Positions 1-9,529 are shown, numbered from the stretch's first letter. The stretch: DNA of 64,000 nt from Propionivibrio sp. (GCA_016705685.1 JADJLB010000010.1:336001-400000), one strand, 5' to 3'. Translations and numbers: made by a program. The notes: generated from the sequence alone by a model not told the origin.

Positions 1-106
1 CTTCGGCAAGACGTTCGCGAAGTTCGCGTTCATTGCTGATCGCCACGCCAGCCTGCTTCAAGGAATCAAGAAACTCGTCAAAGGATTCGGTACTCAGACT
101 GCCCAT
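1..106 (-). CDS. Unknown protein, N-terminal fragment cut by window edge
   Basis: Reading down from an ATG at 106 gives an open frame beginning MGSLSTESFDEFLDSLKQ and running off the window after about 35 residues. A GGAG lies about ten bases upstream of the ATG, so the start is credible. The visible part is acidic, then charged and helical, with no recognisable motif. The gene points away from the hemerythrin at 322-828 and cannot be named from this fragment. Confidence 0.5.
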   Translation of the reverse strand, partial: MGSLSTESFDEFLDSLKQAGVAISNERELRERLAE

Positions 107-321
107 GTTCAAACTCCGTTGGTTTCGGTGAATGGCCACCATGAGCCGAGTAACGCGCCTTCACGAAAGCGGTTGACACAAGTTTTCAGGGAGTTGCAAA
201 CCTTGATCCTGTAAACTGCGATGGATCGCTCGTGGGCGCCTGGCAGGATGCCTCACTACCGAAAAGCTCGGGGGTCGTCCAGTCACCCGGCCCTATTCGG
301 AAAACAGCCAGGCAGGAGAAA

Positions 322-828
322 TCAGGCGGTGCCCTGAACACAGTTGCGACTTTCGGCAAGGGTCTGGCAATAGGCCATATCGCTGCTCATGACATGACCT
401 ATGGAAAACCCAAGGATGAACTGCATGACCGACCACCCTGGGGCCAGTAACGACCCCCCTTGCGACCTCTGGCCATCCTTCATGGAATGGAAACGCTCTT
501 GCAGGGCATTGATTTCATTGATCATGATGTGGTGCTCCGCCACATGTTCCTGCAGGCCGTCGTAGCCTATCTCGGCAAGCATTCGTTCTTCATAGGAAAA
601 GTGAGCCTTGAGCAGAATCGCCAGTTTGTCTACGGCTTTGCGTAGCACCTCATTGTTCCCGCCACTTCGCCAATCTTCGTAAACCCGGCTCCCCAGATCG
701 AAGATGGCCTTGTGTTGGGCATCGATTCCGGGATGGTCAACCGAAAGGTGATCCCCCCATTGGATAAGCTTGTTTACCGAAAGATGCTGTAATTGAATCC
801 GGCCAAAAAACGAATTGTCGATGCCCAT
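322..828 (-). CDS. Bacteriohemerythrin
   Basis: A 168-residue hemerythrin-type protein that would bind O2 at a non-haem di-iron site in the cytoplasm, for oxygen sensing, storage or delivery. The four-helix ligand pattern is visible: WGDHLSVDHPGIDAQHKAIF near residues 24-43, then HFSYEERML, then the H-x4-H pair in QEHVAEHHI, then a late HVMSSD. An insertion before the last ligand helix makes it slightly longer than the usual 130-155 residues. AGGAGGT lies just before the ATG. It is co-directional with fliW, 58 bp downstream of it. Such proteins are common in motile, microaerophilic betaproteobacteria. The family is clear; the physiological role is inferred. Confidence 0.85.
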   Translation of the reverse strand: MGIDNSFFGRIQLQHLSVNKLIQWGDHLSVDHPGIDAQHKAIFDLGSRVYEDWRSGGNNEVLRKAVDKLAILLKAHFSYEERMLAEIGYDGLQEHVAEHHIMINEINALQERFHSMKDGQRSQGGSLLAPGWSVMQFILGFSIGHVMSSDMAYCQTLAESRNCVQGTA

Positions 829-886
829 ATCGACCTCCTGACAAAATCTGGAACAGATCGGCGCTGCCGCGCAGGCTATCCGCTGC

Positions 887-1315
887 TCAGCATGCCCGAT
901 AAAGCAGGGTCGGATGAACGTCCTGCAGCACCTTTTGCATTCCCATGCGATTCTTCAGGTTGAGAATCACCGGCGAACGCGTGTTGGCCCTGATATTTCC
1001 GCCTTCGGCCTCATTGCGATAAACGATGACCGCGACCACTACGTCCTGGCTGTCCTGTAAAGCGATCAGCTGGCAATCGGCGTCGGAGAGCTCGATCTGG
1101 TACTCAATATCGAGCGCCTCGGGAGCCACAATCGGGAACATGACATCCGTATCATCGACGGATTGCAGCCAGAAAACCGTGCTCTTGCCTTCTTCGTGAA
1201 AAAGCTTGAACCGCCGGCAATGTTCAAAGCCGGCGATTCCTTCGGGAAAGCTGAACAATGTTTCCGGATCGATAGCGACATTCTTCAGCCCAAGGCGTTC
1301 GATATCTATTTTCAT
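887..1315 (-). CDS. fliW: Flagellar assembly factor FliW
   Basis: FliW binds flagellin in the cytoplasm and antagonises the translational repressor CsrA, coupling flagellin level to its translation. The protein matches the family over its length: a PEGIAGFEHCRRF segment near the N-terminus, then a LIALQDSQ stretch, and a C-terminal NLKNRMGMQKVL region. I chose the ATG at 1315 (MKIDIERL) over the in-frame ATG at 1327 because GGGAG sits correctly before 1315. No csrA or flagellin gene is in the window. The bacteriohemerythrin follows on the same strand. Confidence 0.88.
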   Translation of the reverse strand: MKIDIERLGLKNVAIDPETLFSFPEGIAGFEHCRRFKLFHEEGKSTVFWLQSVDDTDVMFPIVAPEALDIEYQIELSDADCQLIALQDSQDVVVAVIVYRNEAEGGNIRANTRSPVILNLKNRMGMQKVLQDVHPTLLYRAC

Positions 1316-1893
1316 TGTGTCTCCCATAAAAAGCTCCCGGATAAACGACTTGACTTCGGTTCAACCCCATTGATTCGAACTATACAAGCTTTCCTCGGCA
1401 ACATATCGTTCACACGACTGGAACCGATGCTGGAGGCACGCATGGAATCCGCATCAGGAAGCATGATCGATCCCCGGCCAGGTTCGCTTTCAGCGCGTGT
1501 CCCCACCATGCTGAGCGTTACCGATGTTGCCTGCGATAGGCCTTGAGAAATGCGCGGTATCGCGGCGATTCGTCAAATGGATGGATTTGCTGTCCAATCC
1601 GCACGCCGCGCAGGGCTTGTGCCCTTGATGCCCCTACCGATTTCCTGCAGCTGCGGCGACCCGGCGCCAACCTGAGTTAACCGGAGCGCTTGAGTTTTCC
1701 GCCATGATTGCGCATAGTTCGCCCTTTTTGACACCGAACGCCGTTGCCGCCCCTTGACGGAACGTGTGGTGTGATTTCCAAAACGGCATTCCCGCGTCTG
1801 TTGCACGATGGACGCACTGCTGGGCGCGATGGTTCATCGCGTTCGCCAGATCAGGATTTTGAATCAGCAGAAATGAAAACAGGCAGACAAGAC
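1316..1893. other. Intergenic region, no supported gene
   Basis: About 580 bp between the divergent fliW (minus) and the ArsC/Spx-like gene (plus). Short open frames on both strands here lack ribosome sites and family-like sequence. It must hold the promoters of both flanking genes, but I could not pick convincing -35/-10 boxes. Confidence 0.4.
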
Positions 1894-2250
1894 ATGCTCA
1901 AGGTCTACGGCATCAAGAATTGCGACACCATGAAAAAAGCCATCGCCTGGCTTGACGCCCACGAAGTCATTTACGAATTCATCGACTACAAAAAGGCCGG
2001 CGTGGTGCAGAATCACCTTCCTGACTGGAACCGCCGGGCCGGCTGGCAACGTCTGCTCAATACCAAAGGCATGATGTGGAAACGTCTCAGCGACGAGGAG
2101 CGCACCGATGTCGATGAATCGAGAGCGCTGGCGCTGATGACCGACTACCCGACGCTGATCAAACGACCTGTGGCTGATACCGGCGGCACACTGCTCATCG
2201 GGTTTGACGATGAACGTTACGCACAAGAATTGAAACGGGGGCATCCATGA
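1894..2250 (+). CDS. ArsC/Spx/YffB-family reductase-like protein
   Basis: A 118-residue thioredoxin-fold protein of the ArsC/Spx/YffB group. It opens MLKVYGIKNCDTMKKAIAWL, with a single cysteine in the G-I-K-N-C-D-T motif, and ends in the conserved segment LIKRPVADTGGTLLIGFDDE. This C-terminus is typical of YffB-like proteins rather than true arsenate reductases, and there is no ars operon nearby. I prefer the ATG at 1894 because the family starts there; an in-frame ATG at 1873 would add seven unconserved residues. The stop overlaps the hslO start (ATGA), so the two are probably co-translated. Exact substrate unknown. Confidence 0.8.
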   Translation: MLKVYGIKNCDTMKKAIAWLDAHEVIYEFIDYKKAGVVQNHLPDWNRRAGWQRLLNTKGMMWKRLSDEERTDVDESRALALMTDYPTLIKRPVADTGGTLLIGFDDERYAQELKRGHP

Positions 2251-3122
2251 CGGGAAACTGCGTCCAGCGTTTCATGCTGGACGACCTCGACATTCGCGGC
2301 GCGGTCGTACACCTCACCTCGGTCTGGCAGCAGTTGTTGCAAAAACGCGATTACCCCGCGCCGGTAATCTCCCTGCTCGGGCAGATGAGTGCCACCGCCG
2401 TGCTCCTGGCCGACAACCTCAAACAACCGGGCCGACTCACCATCCAGTTACGCGGCGACGGACCCATTTCGCTGCTGGTGATCGACTGCAACCAAGCGCT
2501 CAACGTCCGCTGTATGGCGCAGCATGGCAAAGACATCGACAACGACGCTCACGCCTCGGATATCGATCTTCTTGGACAAGGCCAACTGCTGCTCTCGCTC
2601 GACACACCGGCCATGCACGAACCCTATCAAAGCATTGTTCCGCTGACGGGCAACAACATCGCTGAAATCTTCGAACATTATCTGAAACAGTCCGAACAAC
2701 TCGCCTCGCGTTTCTTTCTGGCCGCCGGGCCGAGCGGTATCGCTGGCCTTTTCCTGCAAAAAATGCCGACGACCGACGAGCGCGACCGCGACGGCTGGGC
2801 ACGCATGGAAGCCCTGGCCTGCACGGTTACCAGCAATGAACTGCTCGATCTGTCAGCCGAGCGTCTTCTCGCCCGGCTGTTTCACGAGGAAGACGTCCGT
2901 GTGTTCGCGGCGCAGGAGGTGACCAACAACTGCCCCGAGGATTGGGAAAAGGTCGGCAACATGCTCCGTTCGCTCGGCCGTGGAGAAGTCTATGGCGCCC
3001 TGCAGGAGCGCGGCGCCATTGTGATCCGCGACGATCTCGCCAACCGCGAATACCGCTTCGACAAGACGGCCATCGACACCCTCTTCAAAAACACGCCTGA
3101 AACCCCGCCAACCGTGCACTAA
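2247..3122 (+). CDS. hslO: Hsp33-family chaperone HslO with degenerate zinc centre
   Basis: A 291-residue Hsp33 homologue. In the known family it is a redox-switched holdase: four C-terminal cysteines (C-x-C and C-x-x-C) hold zinc in the reduced state, and their oxidation activates the chaperone. The N-terminal core is well conserved (LLADNLKQPGRLTIQLRGDG; YLKQSEQLASRFFLA), as is the LFHEEDVR linker before the switch. In the switch region only the first cysteine remains (Cys229, in NNCPEDWEKV). The second is Glu231, and the C-x-x-C pair is replaced by Asp262 and Ala265 (RDDLANREYRFD). The frame is intact to the end, so this is not a truncation. Four-base ATGA overlap with the upstream reductase gene. 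Confidence 0.9.
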   Translation: MTGNCVQRFMLDDLDIRGAVVHLTSVWQQLLQKRDYPAPVISLLGQMSATAVLLADNLKQPGRLTIQLRGDGPISLLVIDCNQALNVRCMAQHGKDIDNDAHASDIDLLGQGQLLLSLDTPAMHEPYQSIVPLTGNNIAEIFEHYLKQSEQLASRFFLAAGPSGIAGLFLQKMPTTDERDRDGWARMEALACTVTSNELLDLSAERLLARLFHEEDVRVFAAQEVTNNCPEDWEKVGNMLRSLGRGEVYGALQERGAIVIRDDLANREYRFDKTAIDTLFKNTPETPPTVH

Positions 3123-3198
3123 GCCACACTCACGACAGCCAAAAACCGGTATATCTCAGGCAATGACCCCAGACTGAATTGTCGAGTATTATCGCGCC

Positions 3199-4749
3199 AT
3201 GCCAGACATCAAGCCGAATTCAAGCGCCTCATCGTTCACGGTAGACCAACTCCGCAAGCGTTATATCGTCGCGCTCGGGCTGATCGCGTTGTTGATCGTC
3301 GCCTCACAGGGAATCATGCAATGTCTGATTTCCGATCAGGAACACGACTCGCGGGTGGTAAATATCGCCGGCCGACAACGCATGTTAAGCCAGCGGATTA
3401 CCAAGCAGGCCTACTACATCGCCAAAGCCGATTCGGCCCAAACCGCCGCGGATTTCCGCCATCAGCTTCAGGAGGTTCTGGGTCTCTGGGAACGTTCCCA
3501 CAAAGGGCTGTTGCACGGCGATGCCGAACTCGGGTTGCCAGGTGACAACAGTTCTGACGTTATCGCCTTGTTTGAGCGCATCACGCCCGATTATCTGGCC
3601 ATAGTCGATGCGACCAAGAACCTGTTGTCGGCATCCGAAAGGGGCGAGCCCATCGATCAGGATATTCTGCTGATCCGGAACCATGAGCGCAGCTTCTTGC
3701 AGGGCATGGACGAAATCGTTTTTCGTTACGATCAGGAAGCGATGCACAGGATCAACGTTGCACGCTGGCTGGCTCTGGGTTTGATGGCAATCATCCTGGT
3801 GGCGCTGGCCCTCGAAGCCATGCTCATCTTTGCCCCGGCGACCCGCCGCATTCGGCATGACATGCGATCGCTGGAAAAGAAGGAAGAAGACATGAGCAGT
3901 CTCTTCTCCGCCAACCCGACCGCCATGTTGCTGGTCGACAAGAAAGACTTGGCCATTTTGAAAGCCAACCAGCAGTCTGCCGACCTGCTCAGCTGTACCG
4001 TTCAGGACATCACCCGTAATGAATTGCGCAACTATTTCGATGGCTCGTGCGACACCAACAACCACTTTCTTGACAAGCTCATCAATAACACGCTGCTCAG
4101 CAGCCACGAGGTCGTTCTACTTGATTCGCAGCGCAGCCAGATCTTTGCTTTGGCGTCGGTTCGCGAAATCAGTTTCGCAGGCGAGGATGTTTACGTTCTT
4201 GGCCTGATGAACATCAGCGAACTCAAGAAGGCGCAGCAGACGCTCGAGTACTATGCCGCTTATGATGAAATGACCGGGCTGCTGAATCGGCGCACCGGGT
4301 TTCTGGTTCTCGCAAAAGCGTTGGCCCGCGCCAAACGCGACTTGCGACAACTGACGGTCTGTTTCCTGGATCTCGACGGCCTGAAGACGACCAATGATCG
4401 TTTTGGTCACGCCGAAGGCGACTGGATGTTGTGCACGACCGCCAAGGCGCTGACCAATTCAATACGCTCCGGCGACGTGGCCGTGCGGCTGGGCGGCGAC
4501 GAATTTCTGCTGATCTTCCATGACTGCCCGGTGCTGGAAGCGTCGCGCCTGCTTGCCCGCATCGAAGACTATCTGTCGGCGGTCGGAACGCAGGAGCACA
4601 AGCCCTTCCCGATTACCGTCAGCTACGGTCTGGCCGCCTACGATCCGATACTGCATTCGACGCCCGATGATCTGATTGCCGAAGCCGATGCGCTGATGTA
4701 CATCGCCAAGCAGAAACGACAGCGGATCGACGCCAACGACCCGACCTGA
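3199..4749 (+). CDS. Diguanylate cyclase with PilJ-type N-terminal sensor and PAS domain
   Basis: A 516-residue membrane protein predicted to make cyclic di-GMP. Segments in order: TM1 near residues 15-38; a periplasmic PilJ/NarX-type four-helix region beginning NIAGRQRMLSQRITKQAYY; TM2 near 190-215; a PAS-like region around 230-340; and a GGDEF domain from about 350. The catalytic signature RLGGDEF is intact. An RxxD inhibitory site (RSGD) lies exactly five residues upstream of it, so product feedback inhibition is expected. There is no EAL domain. It stands alone on the plus strand, convergent with the methyltransferase at 4794-5975. The ligand is unknown; relatives sense nitrate/nitrite or take part in pilus signalling. 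Confidence 0.88.
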   Translation: MPDIKPNSSASSFTVDQLRKRYIVALGLIALLIVASQGIMQCLISDQEHDSRVVNIAGRQRMLSQRITKQAYYIAKADSAQTAADFRHQLQEVLGLWERSHKGLLHGDAELGLPGDNSSDVIALFERITPDYLAIVDATKNLLSASERGEPIDQDILLIRNHERSFLQGMDEIVFRYDQEAMHRINVARWLALGLMAIILVALALEAMLIFAPATRRIRHDMRSLEKKEEDMSSLFSANPTAMLLVDKKDLAILKANQQSADLLSCTVQDITRNELRNYFDGSCDTNNHFLDKLINNTLLSSHEVVLLDSQRSQIFALASVREISFAGEDVYVLGLMNISELKKAQQTLEYYAAYDEMTGLLNRRTGFLVLAKALARAKRDLRQLTVCFLDLDGLKTTNDRFGHAEGDWMLCTTAKALTNSIRSGDVAVRLGGDEFLLIFHDCPVLEASRLLARIEDYLSAVGTQEHKPFPITVSYGLAAYDPILHSTPDDLIAEADALMYIAKQKRQRIDANDPT

Positions 4750-4793
4750 GCGATTGTCTGCCCTGTTATTTCAGGCAACCATTCCGACAGACA

Positions 4794-5975
4794 TCACGGC
4801 GTCGCCCCGAGACGCCATAAGGAAGTGACTTCTGCGGCGCGCGCCAGATACAGCGGATCGTTCGAATCCTTTGCGCGCGGATGGGTCGGCCGGACGTCCA
4901 AACGCCCCAGCACCTTCAGACCGGCCTTTTCGATCAAGGCGAGCAGATCGCTGCGCGAACGCAGCCCCAGGTGTTCGGCCAGATCGGAGAGGATCAGCCA
5001 GCCTTCGCCACCCGGATCCAGATGTTCGGCCAGCCCGTCGAGAAAAGCCCGCAGCATGCGACTGTCCGGGTCATACACCGCCTGATCCAGCGGGGAATTT
5101 GCGCGCGCCGGTACCCAGGGCGGATTACAGACGATAAGCGGCGCGCGACCGGGTGGAAAGAGATCCGCCTGCAGCACGTCAACCTGGCGGCTCAAGCCCA
5201 GGCGGGCGAAATTCTCGCGGGCACAAACCAAGGCCCGTTGCTCCCGATCGGTCGCGATGACGCGTGCCACACCGCGTTTGATCAGAATGGCGGCGAGTAC
5301 CCCGGTTCCCGTACCAATATCGAAAGCCAGGCTTGGGCCCGAAAGGGAAGAATGGAACACTTCGGGCCAGGGTGCATCGGCGACCAGTGAAACATACTCG
5401 CCGCGCACCGGTGAGAACACGCCGTAATGCGGGTGAATGCGTGCGCCGAGCGCCGGAATCGCGATTCCCTTCTTGCGCCATTCGTGCGCGCCGATCAGCC
5501 CGAGCAGTTCACGCAGCGAGATGACATACGGCGTCTCGGCAGCGCCATAGGCTTCCTCACAGGCCTGCCGAACGTCGGGCGCCCGACGCAAGCGAATCTG
5601 ATGATCTGCCTCGAAGGGAATCAGGAGCATGCCCAGCGTACGGGCGCGCTGTGCCTGCGCCATGCGCTGTAGATGAAAGGCTTCGGAGGGCGGTGGCGTC
5701 ATACGCCGCTGTAGCGACTTGCGTGGCCTGCGGTCGATGCGCCGCGCCATGGCCTGCAGCAACTGCCGCGCATTCTGGAAGTCACTGCGCCAAAGCAACG
5801 CCGTGCCTCCACTGGCCAGGCGAAAGGCCGCATCGGCAGTCAGCGTATCGTCGCTCACCTGCACGCGCTCGGGTGGCGCAACACCGGCCTCGGAACGCCA
5901 CAAGGCAGAACAGCTTTCGCCGCCCTCCATCCAACGAATGATCGGCTGTGCACCACGCATATCACGCGTTTTCAT
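4794..5975 (-). CDS. Class I SAM-dependent methyltransferase (N-methyltransferase type)
   Basis: A 393-residue protein with a Rossmann methyltransferase domain in its C-terminal half. Motif I is FDIGTGTGVLAAIL, the motif II acidic residue lies in VIATDRE, and motif IV is NPPW, the signature of enzymes methylating exocyclic or amide nitrogens (PrmC, RlmG and similar). The N-terminal half of about 190 residues probably recognises the substrate. Methylation of rRNA or a translation factor is likely but cannot be decided from sequence alone. The next gene upstream on the same strand is the hydrolase at 6029-6928, about 50 bp away, so they may share a transcript. Confidence 0.75.
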   Translation of the reverse strand: MKTRDMRGAQPIIRWMEGGESCSALWRSEAGVAPPERVQVSDDTLTADAAFRLASGGTALLWRSDFQNARQLLQAMARRIDRRPRKSLQRRMTPPPSEAFHLQRMAQAQRARTLGMLLIPFEADHQIRLRRAPDVRQACEEAYGAAETPYVISLRELLGLIGAHEWRKKGIAIPALGARIHPHYGVFSPVRGEYVSLVADAPWPEVFHSSLSGPSLAFDIGTGTGVLAAILIKRGVARVIATDREQRALVCARENFARLGLSRQVDVLQADLFPPGRAPLIVCNPPWVPARANSPLDQAVYDPDSRMLRAFLDGLAEHLDPGGEGWLILSDLAEHLGLRSRSDLLALIEKAGLKVLGRLDVRPTHPRAKDSNDPLYLARAAEVTSLWRLGATP

Positions 5976-6028
5976 TATGCCGTCACATTATTCGATGTCG
6001 TACCGTGCGACCTGAGGCAAGTGGCTAG

Positions 6029-6928
6029 TCAGGACGCAGCCGATGTTCCGGCCGGCAAAAGAAAATCACGCACGATAGCGATCTGTGCTTCGTCCAGGAA
6101 CATCGGCGCATGGCCGACGTTCGGTACTTCGACAGCGGCGCAGCGCGGCCCGCGCAAGGCCATGGCCTGTACGGTCTCGGCGTTGAGCAAATCGGATTCG
6201 GCACCGCGAACGACCAGTGTCGGGCAGCGAATACGGTCGTAGATTCGCCACAGGTCGATATCGCCGCCTTCCATTTCCCGGCGAAAGGAATCGCCAATGC
6301 CGGGGTCATAGCACAATTCCAGCCGTCCGTCCGCGCGCTGACGCAGACTGGATTCGGTAAGCATCCGCCATTGATCGTCGCTCAGAGCGCCGAAGGGTGC
6401 ACTGACGGTCCGGATATACTTCTCGGCGGCATCATACGTGTCAAAGTTCGGCGCGCGCCCGACATAGTCGCCGATGCGCTGGACCGATTCGGACGATATC
6501 ACCGGTCCGATATCGTTCAGTATCAACCGCGCGATGGGTGTATCTTCATGACTGGCCAAGGCCATGCCGATCAGCCCGCCCATTGAAGTGCCCAGCCAAT
6601 CCACGGTTTCAACGTCAAGACGCGCCAACAGCACGATCATGTCATTAACATACTGCGGAATGAGGTAGCCGAACGGGTCACGCAACCAGTCGCTGCGCCC
6701 GCGCCCCACCACATCCGGGCAGATCACGCGATAGTTGCCGACCAGGGCGCTGGCCAGTGGGTCGAAATCGCGAGCATTGCGTGTCAAACCATGGACGCAG
6801 ACGAGCACTTGCGGGTTGTCATGTTCCCCCCACTCGTTGTAGACCATGCGATGCAGACCCGCCGGCGACGCGCAGCACACACTGCGCTGGATGAATGAAG
6901 CCCCGGCAGGATCAGCCATGTTGTCCAT
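6029..6928 (-). CDS. Alpha/beta-fold hydrolase
   Basis: A 299-residue alpha/beta hydrolase. The oxyanion region is VCVHGLTRNARDFD and the nucleophile elbow is GTSMGG, with Ser as nucleophile. An acidic residue lies in the region VVRGAESDLL, and the likely catalytic His is in NVGHAPMF near the C-terminus, so the triad looks complete. GGAGA precedes the ATG at a suitable distance. No lipase-like signal peptide is seen, so it is probably cytoplasmic. The substrate cannot be named; close relatives in betaproteobacteria are generic esterases or hydrolases. Confidence 0.78.
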   Translation of the reverse strand: MDNMADPAGASFIQRSVCCASPAGLHRMVYNEWGEHDNPQVLVCVHGLTRNARDFDPLASALVGNYRVICPDVVGRGRSDWLRDPFGYLIPQYVNDMIVLLARLDVETVDWLGTSMGGLIGMALASHEDTPIARLILNDIGPVISSESVQRIGDYVGRAPNFDTYDAAEKYIRTVSAPFGALSDDQWRMLTESSLRQRADGRLELCYDPGIGDSFRREMEGGDIDLWRIYDRIRCPTLVVRGAESDLLNAETVQAMALRGPRCAAVEVPNVGHAPMFLDEAQIAIVRDFLLPAGTSAAS

Positions 6929-7069
6929 TTATCTTTTCTCCTCAACGCCAGGGCGTTTGAAAGCACAATCCCAGCGGGACCATGCCGGCAGTTACCGACG
7001 TGACTGAAGTTGCTTGCGGTGACGCACCCGATTGCATGCCAAATCGTGGCTGCTTCGGTCAGTCTAGCA

Positions 7070-9409
7070 TCACTGCCCGTGCCAATAACGCCGATGTTCG
7101 CTCCGCCACGCGGAAACTTCATTCGCTCCAGTCAAAGCAAGGTGAATGGCGCCACCACGATCGGTACGCCAGGCCTGGCTGGCGGCGTAGCGTTCCAGCA
7201 CGTCCGGGCGTGGATGTTTGAAGGGATTGCGATAACCCGCAGAGAAAACCACATCGCGGGCGCCGACAGCGGCGATGAATTCGGCAGTCGACGACCCACT
7301 ACCGCCATGATGCGGAGCGAGCAACACGTCGCTGGGCAACTGCGACGCAGATCGGGCTATCAACGCCCGCTCGTCGTCAGCCTCAATGTCCGCAGTAAGC
7401 AACACGCTGCCCGCGGCACCCGCAATTCGCAGCACGCAACTCATGTTGTTCGATTTTTTTGACTTGATCTGGTAGTCGACCACTGGCGGATGCAGGATCA
7501 GAAAACGCACCCCGTCCCACTCCCAGTTCTGCCCAGCCGAGCAAGGCTCGCCACCCAGGGTGGTGATTGACGTCAGAATGCGGGAAATCGGCAAGGATTC
7601 ACGCACGGCATTCACACCTCCGGCGTGATCTTTGTCGCGATGCGAAACGACAAGCGCATCGAGCTTCCCGACCCCGATGGCGCGCAAAAACGGCACGATG
7701 ACGCGCTGTCCGGCATTCGAATCGGCACTGTAGAGCGGGCCGGTGTCATAAAGCAGGGTGTGCCCCGCCGTACGCACAACGACGGCCAGCCCCTGCCCGA
7801 CATCCAGCACATCGACCCACGCTTCGCCTGCGGCCGGACGTGGCGGCGACCAGAAGAACGCCGGCATGAGCAGACATGCGCCGAGCCAGCGCGCCGGGAA
7901 GCCGCGCGGCAGAAGCAGCCAGACGACGCCGGCCACGGCAAGCAGCGCAGCCCACAATGGCGGAGCGGCCTGCTGCCACATCGGCCAGTCGGCCAGCCAT
8001 TCCAGCAATACCATCATTTGTGACAACAACCAGTGATCGGCCTGGAGCAGAACGGTCCACGGCAACGCGGCAAAGATCAATGCCAACGGTGTGATGACGA
8101 AGCTGACCACGGGGATCGCCAGGGCATTGGCCAGCGGCGAGACCAGTGAAAACTGCTGGAAGAAAAGCAGCAGTAACGGCAGGCTGCCGACGGTTACCGC
8201 CCACTGCGTCACTCCCCATCGGGCGAGGGCCGCCCTCCACCCTGGCGCGTCGCCGACGCGTGCCGTGCCGACGAACAGCAGTAAGGCCACGGCACCAAAA
8301 GAGAGCCAGAAACCGGTGGCCAGTACCGCCCACGGATCAAGCAACAGAACAGTCCCCAGGGCCAGCAGCAGCGTACGGCTGACGCCAAGATGCCGCCCCG
8401 ACCACAAAGCCAGGGCGACGACACTCAGCATGTACAAGGTGCGCTGGGCCGGCACTTCGAACCCGGCCAGCAGCGTATAGGCAAAAGCCGCCAGCCAACC
8501 AGCCGCGACTTCGACCTTGGGTGCCGGCAGGCGCAGCATCAACCATTCGCTACGCCGCCACAAACCGTTGATCAGCGCGGCAAACAGCGCGGCGACCATC
8601 GTCACGTGCAGACCGGAGATACTGACCAGATGAGTGATTCCGGTTCGGTTGAATATCTTCCACTGCGCGCTGGGTATCGATCGCTGATCACCGACGGTCA
8701 GCGCGATCAACACGCCAAGATAAGGTGCATCGGGCATGGCGGCAACAAATCGCTTGCGGACGACCTCGCGCAGGCGCTCGATCACGTAACCAGGATGCAT
8801 GACAAATTCATCGATGCGCTGCGCTTCGCCGCGCAAACGGATGGTGCCGGTTGCCCGGATATTGCGTTCCAGCAGCCAGGCTTCATAGTCGAAACCATGC
8901 GGATTGGCGTTGCCGTGCGGACGCTTGAGGCGCACCTTAAAGCGCCAGCGCTCCCCTGGGCGAACGGCTCGCGCGCTGTGCCTCTCGCCGTCTTCGGACC
9001 CTTCGTCAAGATCGTCCCATCCGTGATACCACGACAGCATAACCCGGCCGGGGACCACTGCGCCCTTTGTCTGTACCGATTCGACGTCAAACTCGAAGCG
9101 CTCGCCGCGTTCGAAGCGTTGCGGCAGTGCGGCAACGATACCGGTCAGCTCGATGTCCTTGGTTTCCCATGGTTCGGGCAGCTGATCGGCCAGCCGGAAC
9201 TGCGCCATCATGCCGGCCCAGACAAACCCCGTCAGCATATAGCAGGCGAGCGCTGCGGCGCGAAAGGCCCAATGCCGTCGCCGGGCAAACAGGAAAATCC
9301 CGGCCAGCGCCAGCACAGCCAGCAAGCCAATGACGCTTTCCTCTGGCAGAACGGCCTGCAACTGGAGTACGGCGATACCGCAGGCAAAAGCGATGACGAT
9401 CGATTGCAT
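7070..9409 (-). CDS. comEC: DNA internalisation competence protein ComEC/Rec2
   Basis: A 779-residue inner-membrane channel for uptake of transforming DNA. Order: an N-terminal multi-helix segment with a DUF4131-like soluble region; the central competence domain with the hallmark ISGLHVTMVAALF around residue 260 and many hydrophobic helices; then a C-terminal metallo-beta-lactamase-like domain starting LDVGQGLAVVV. That domain holds the metal-site-like motif SHRDKDHAGG and the segment APHHGGSGSS. Length is normal and the frame intact. No other com genes are in the window, but FimV suggests type IV pili, which would complete a transformation apparatus. Confidence 0.92.
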   Translation of the reverse strand: MQSIVIAFACGIAVLQLQAVLPEESVIGLLAVLALAGIFLFARRRHWAFRAAALACYMLTGFVWAGMMAQFRLADQLPEPWETKDIELTGIVAALPQRFERGERFEFDVESVQTKGAVVPGRVMLSWYHGWDDLDEGSEDGERHSARAVRPGERWRFKVRLKRPHGNANPHGFDYEAWLLERNIRATGTIRLRGEAQRIDEFVMHPGYVIERLREVVRKRFVAAMPDAPYLGVLIALTVGDQRSIPSAQWKIFNRTGITHLVSISGLHVTMVAALFAALINGLWRRSEWLMLRLPAPKVEVAAGWLAAFAYTLLAGFEVPAQRTLYMLSVVALALWSGRHLGVSRTLLLALGTVLLLDPWAVLATGFWLSFGAVALLLFVGTARVGDAPGWRAALARWGVTQWAVTVGSLPLLLLFFQQFSLVSPLANALAIPVVSFVITPLALIFAALPWTVLLQADHWLLSQMMVLLEWLADWPMWQQAAPPLWAALLAVAGVVWLLLPRGFPARWLGACLLMPAFFWSPPRPAAGEAWVDVLDVGQGLAVVVRTAGHTLLYDTGPLYSADSNAGQRVIVPFLRAIGVGKLDALVVSHRDKDHAGGVNAVRESLPISRILTSITTLGGEPCSAGQNWEWDGVRFLILHPPVVDYQIKSKKSNNMSCVLRIAGAAGSVLLTADIEADDERALIARSASQLPSDVLLAPHHGGSGSSTAEFIAAVGARDVVFSAGYRNPFKHPRPDVLERYAASQAWRTDRGGAIHLALTGANEVSAWRSEHRRYWHGQ

Positions 9410-9529
9410 GGGCTGAATGACCCGGAATGATTGGTGGCTAGCGCATTGGAGCGCTTATCTATGCACTTTCTTGTACGTTCTTTCGTACGCTCTGCTTCGT
9501 GCTCGAAAAGCCGGCACGTTGGCGCTGCT

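Noticed and set aside
1573-1837. Short minus-strand frames between fliW and the ArsC/Spx-like gene
   Set aside because: No ribosome site, odd composition and overlap among themselves.
8390-9430. 346-codon frame antisense to comEC
   Set aside because: Shadow of comEC; no ribosome site or domain features.
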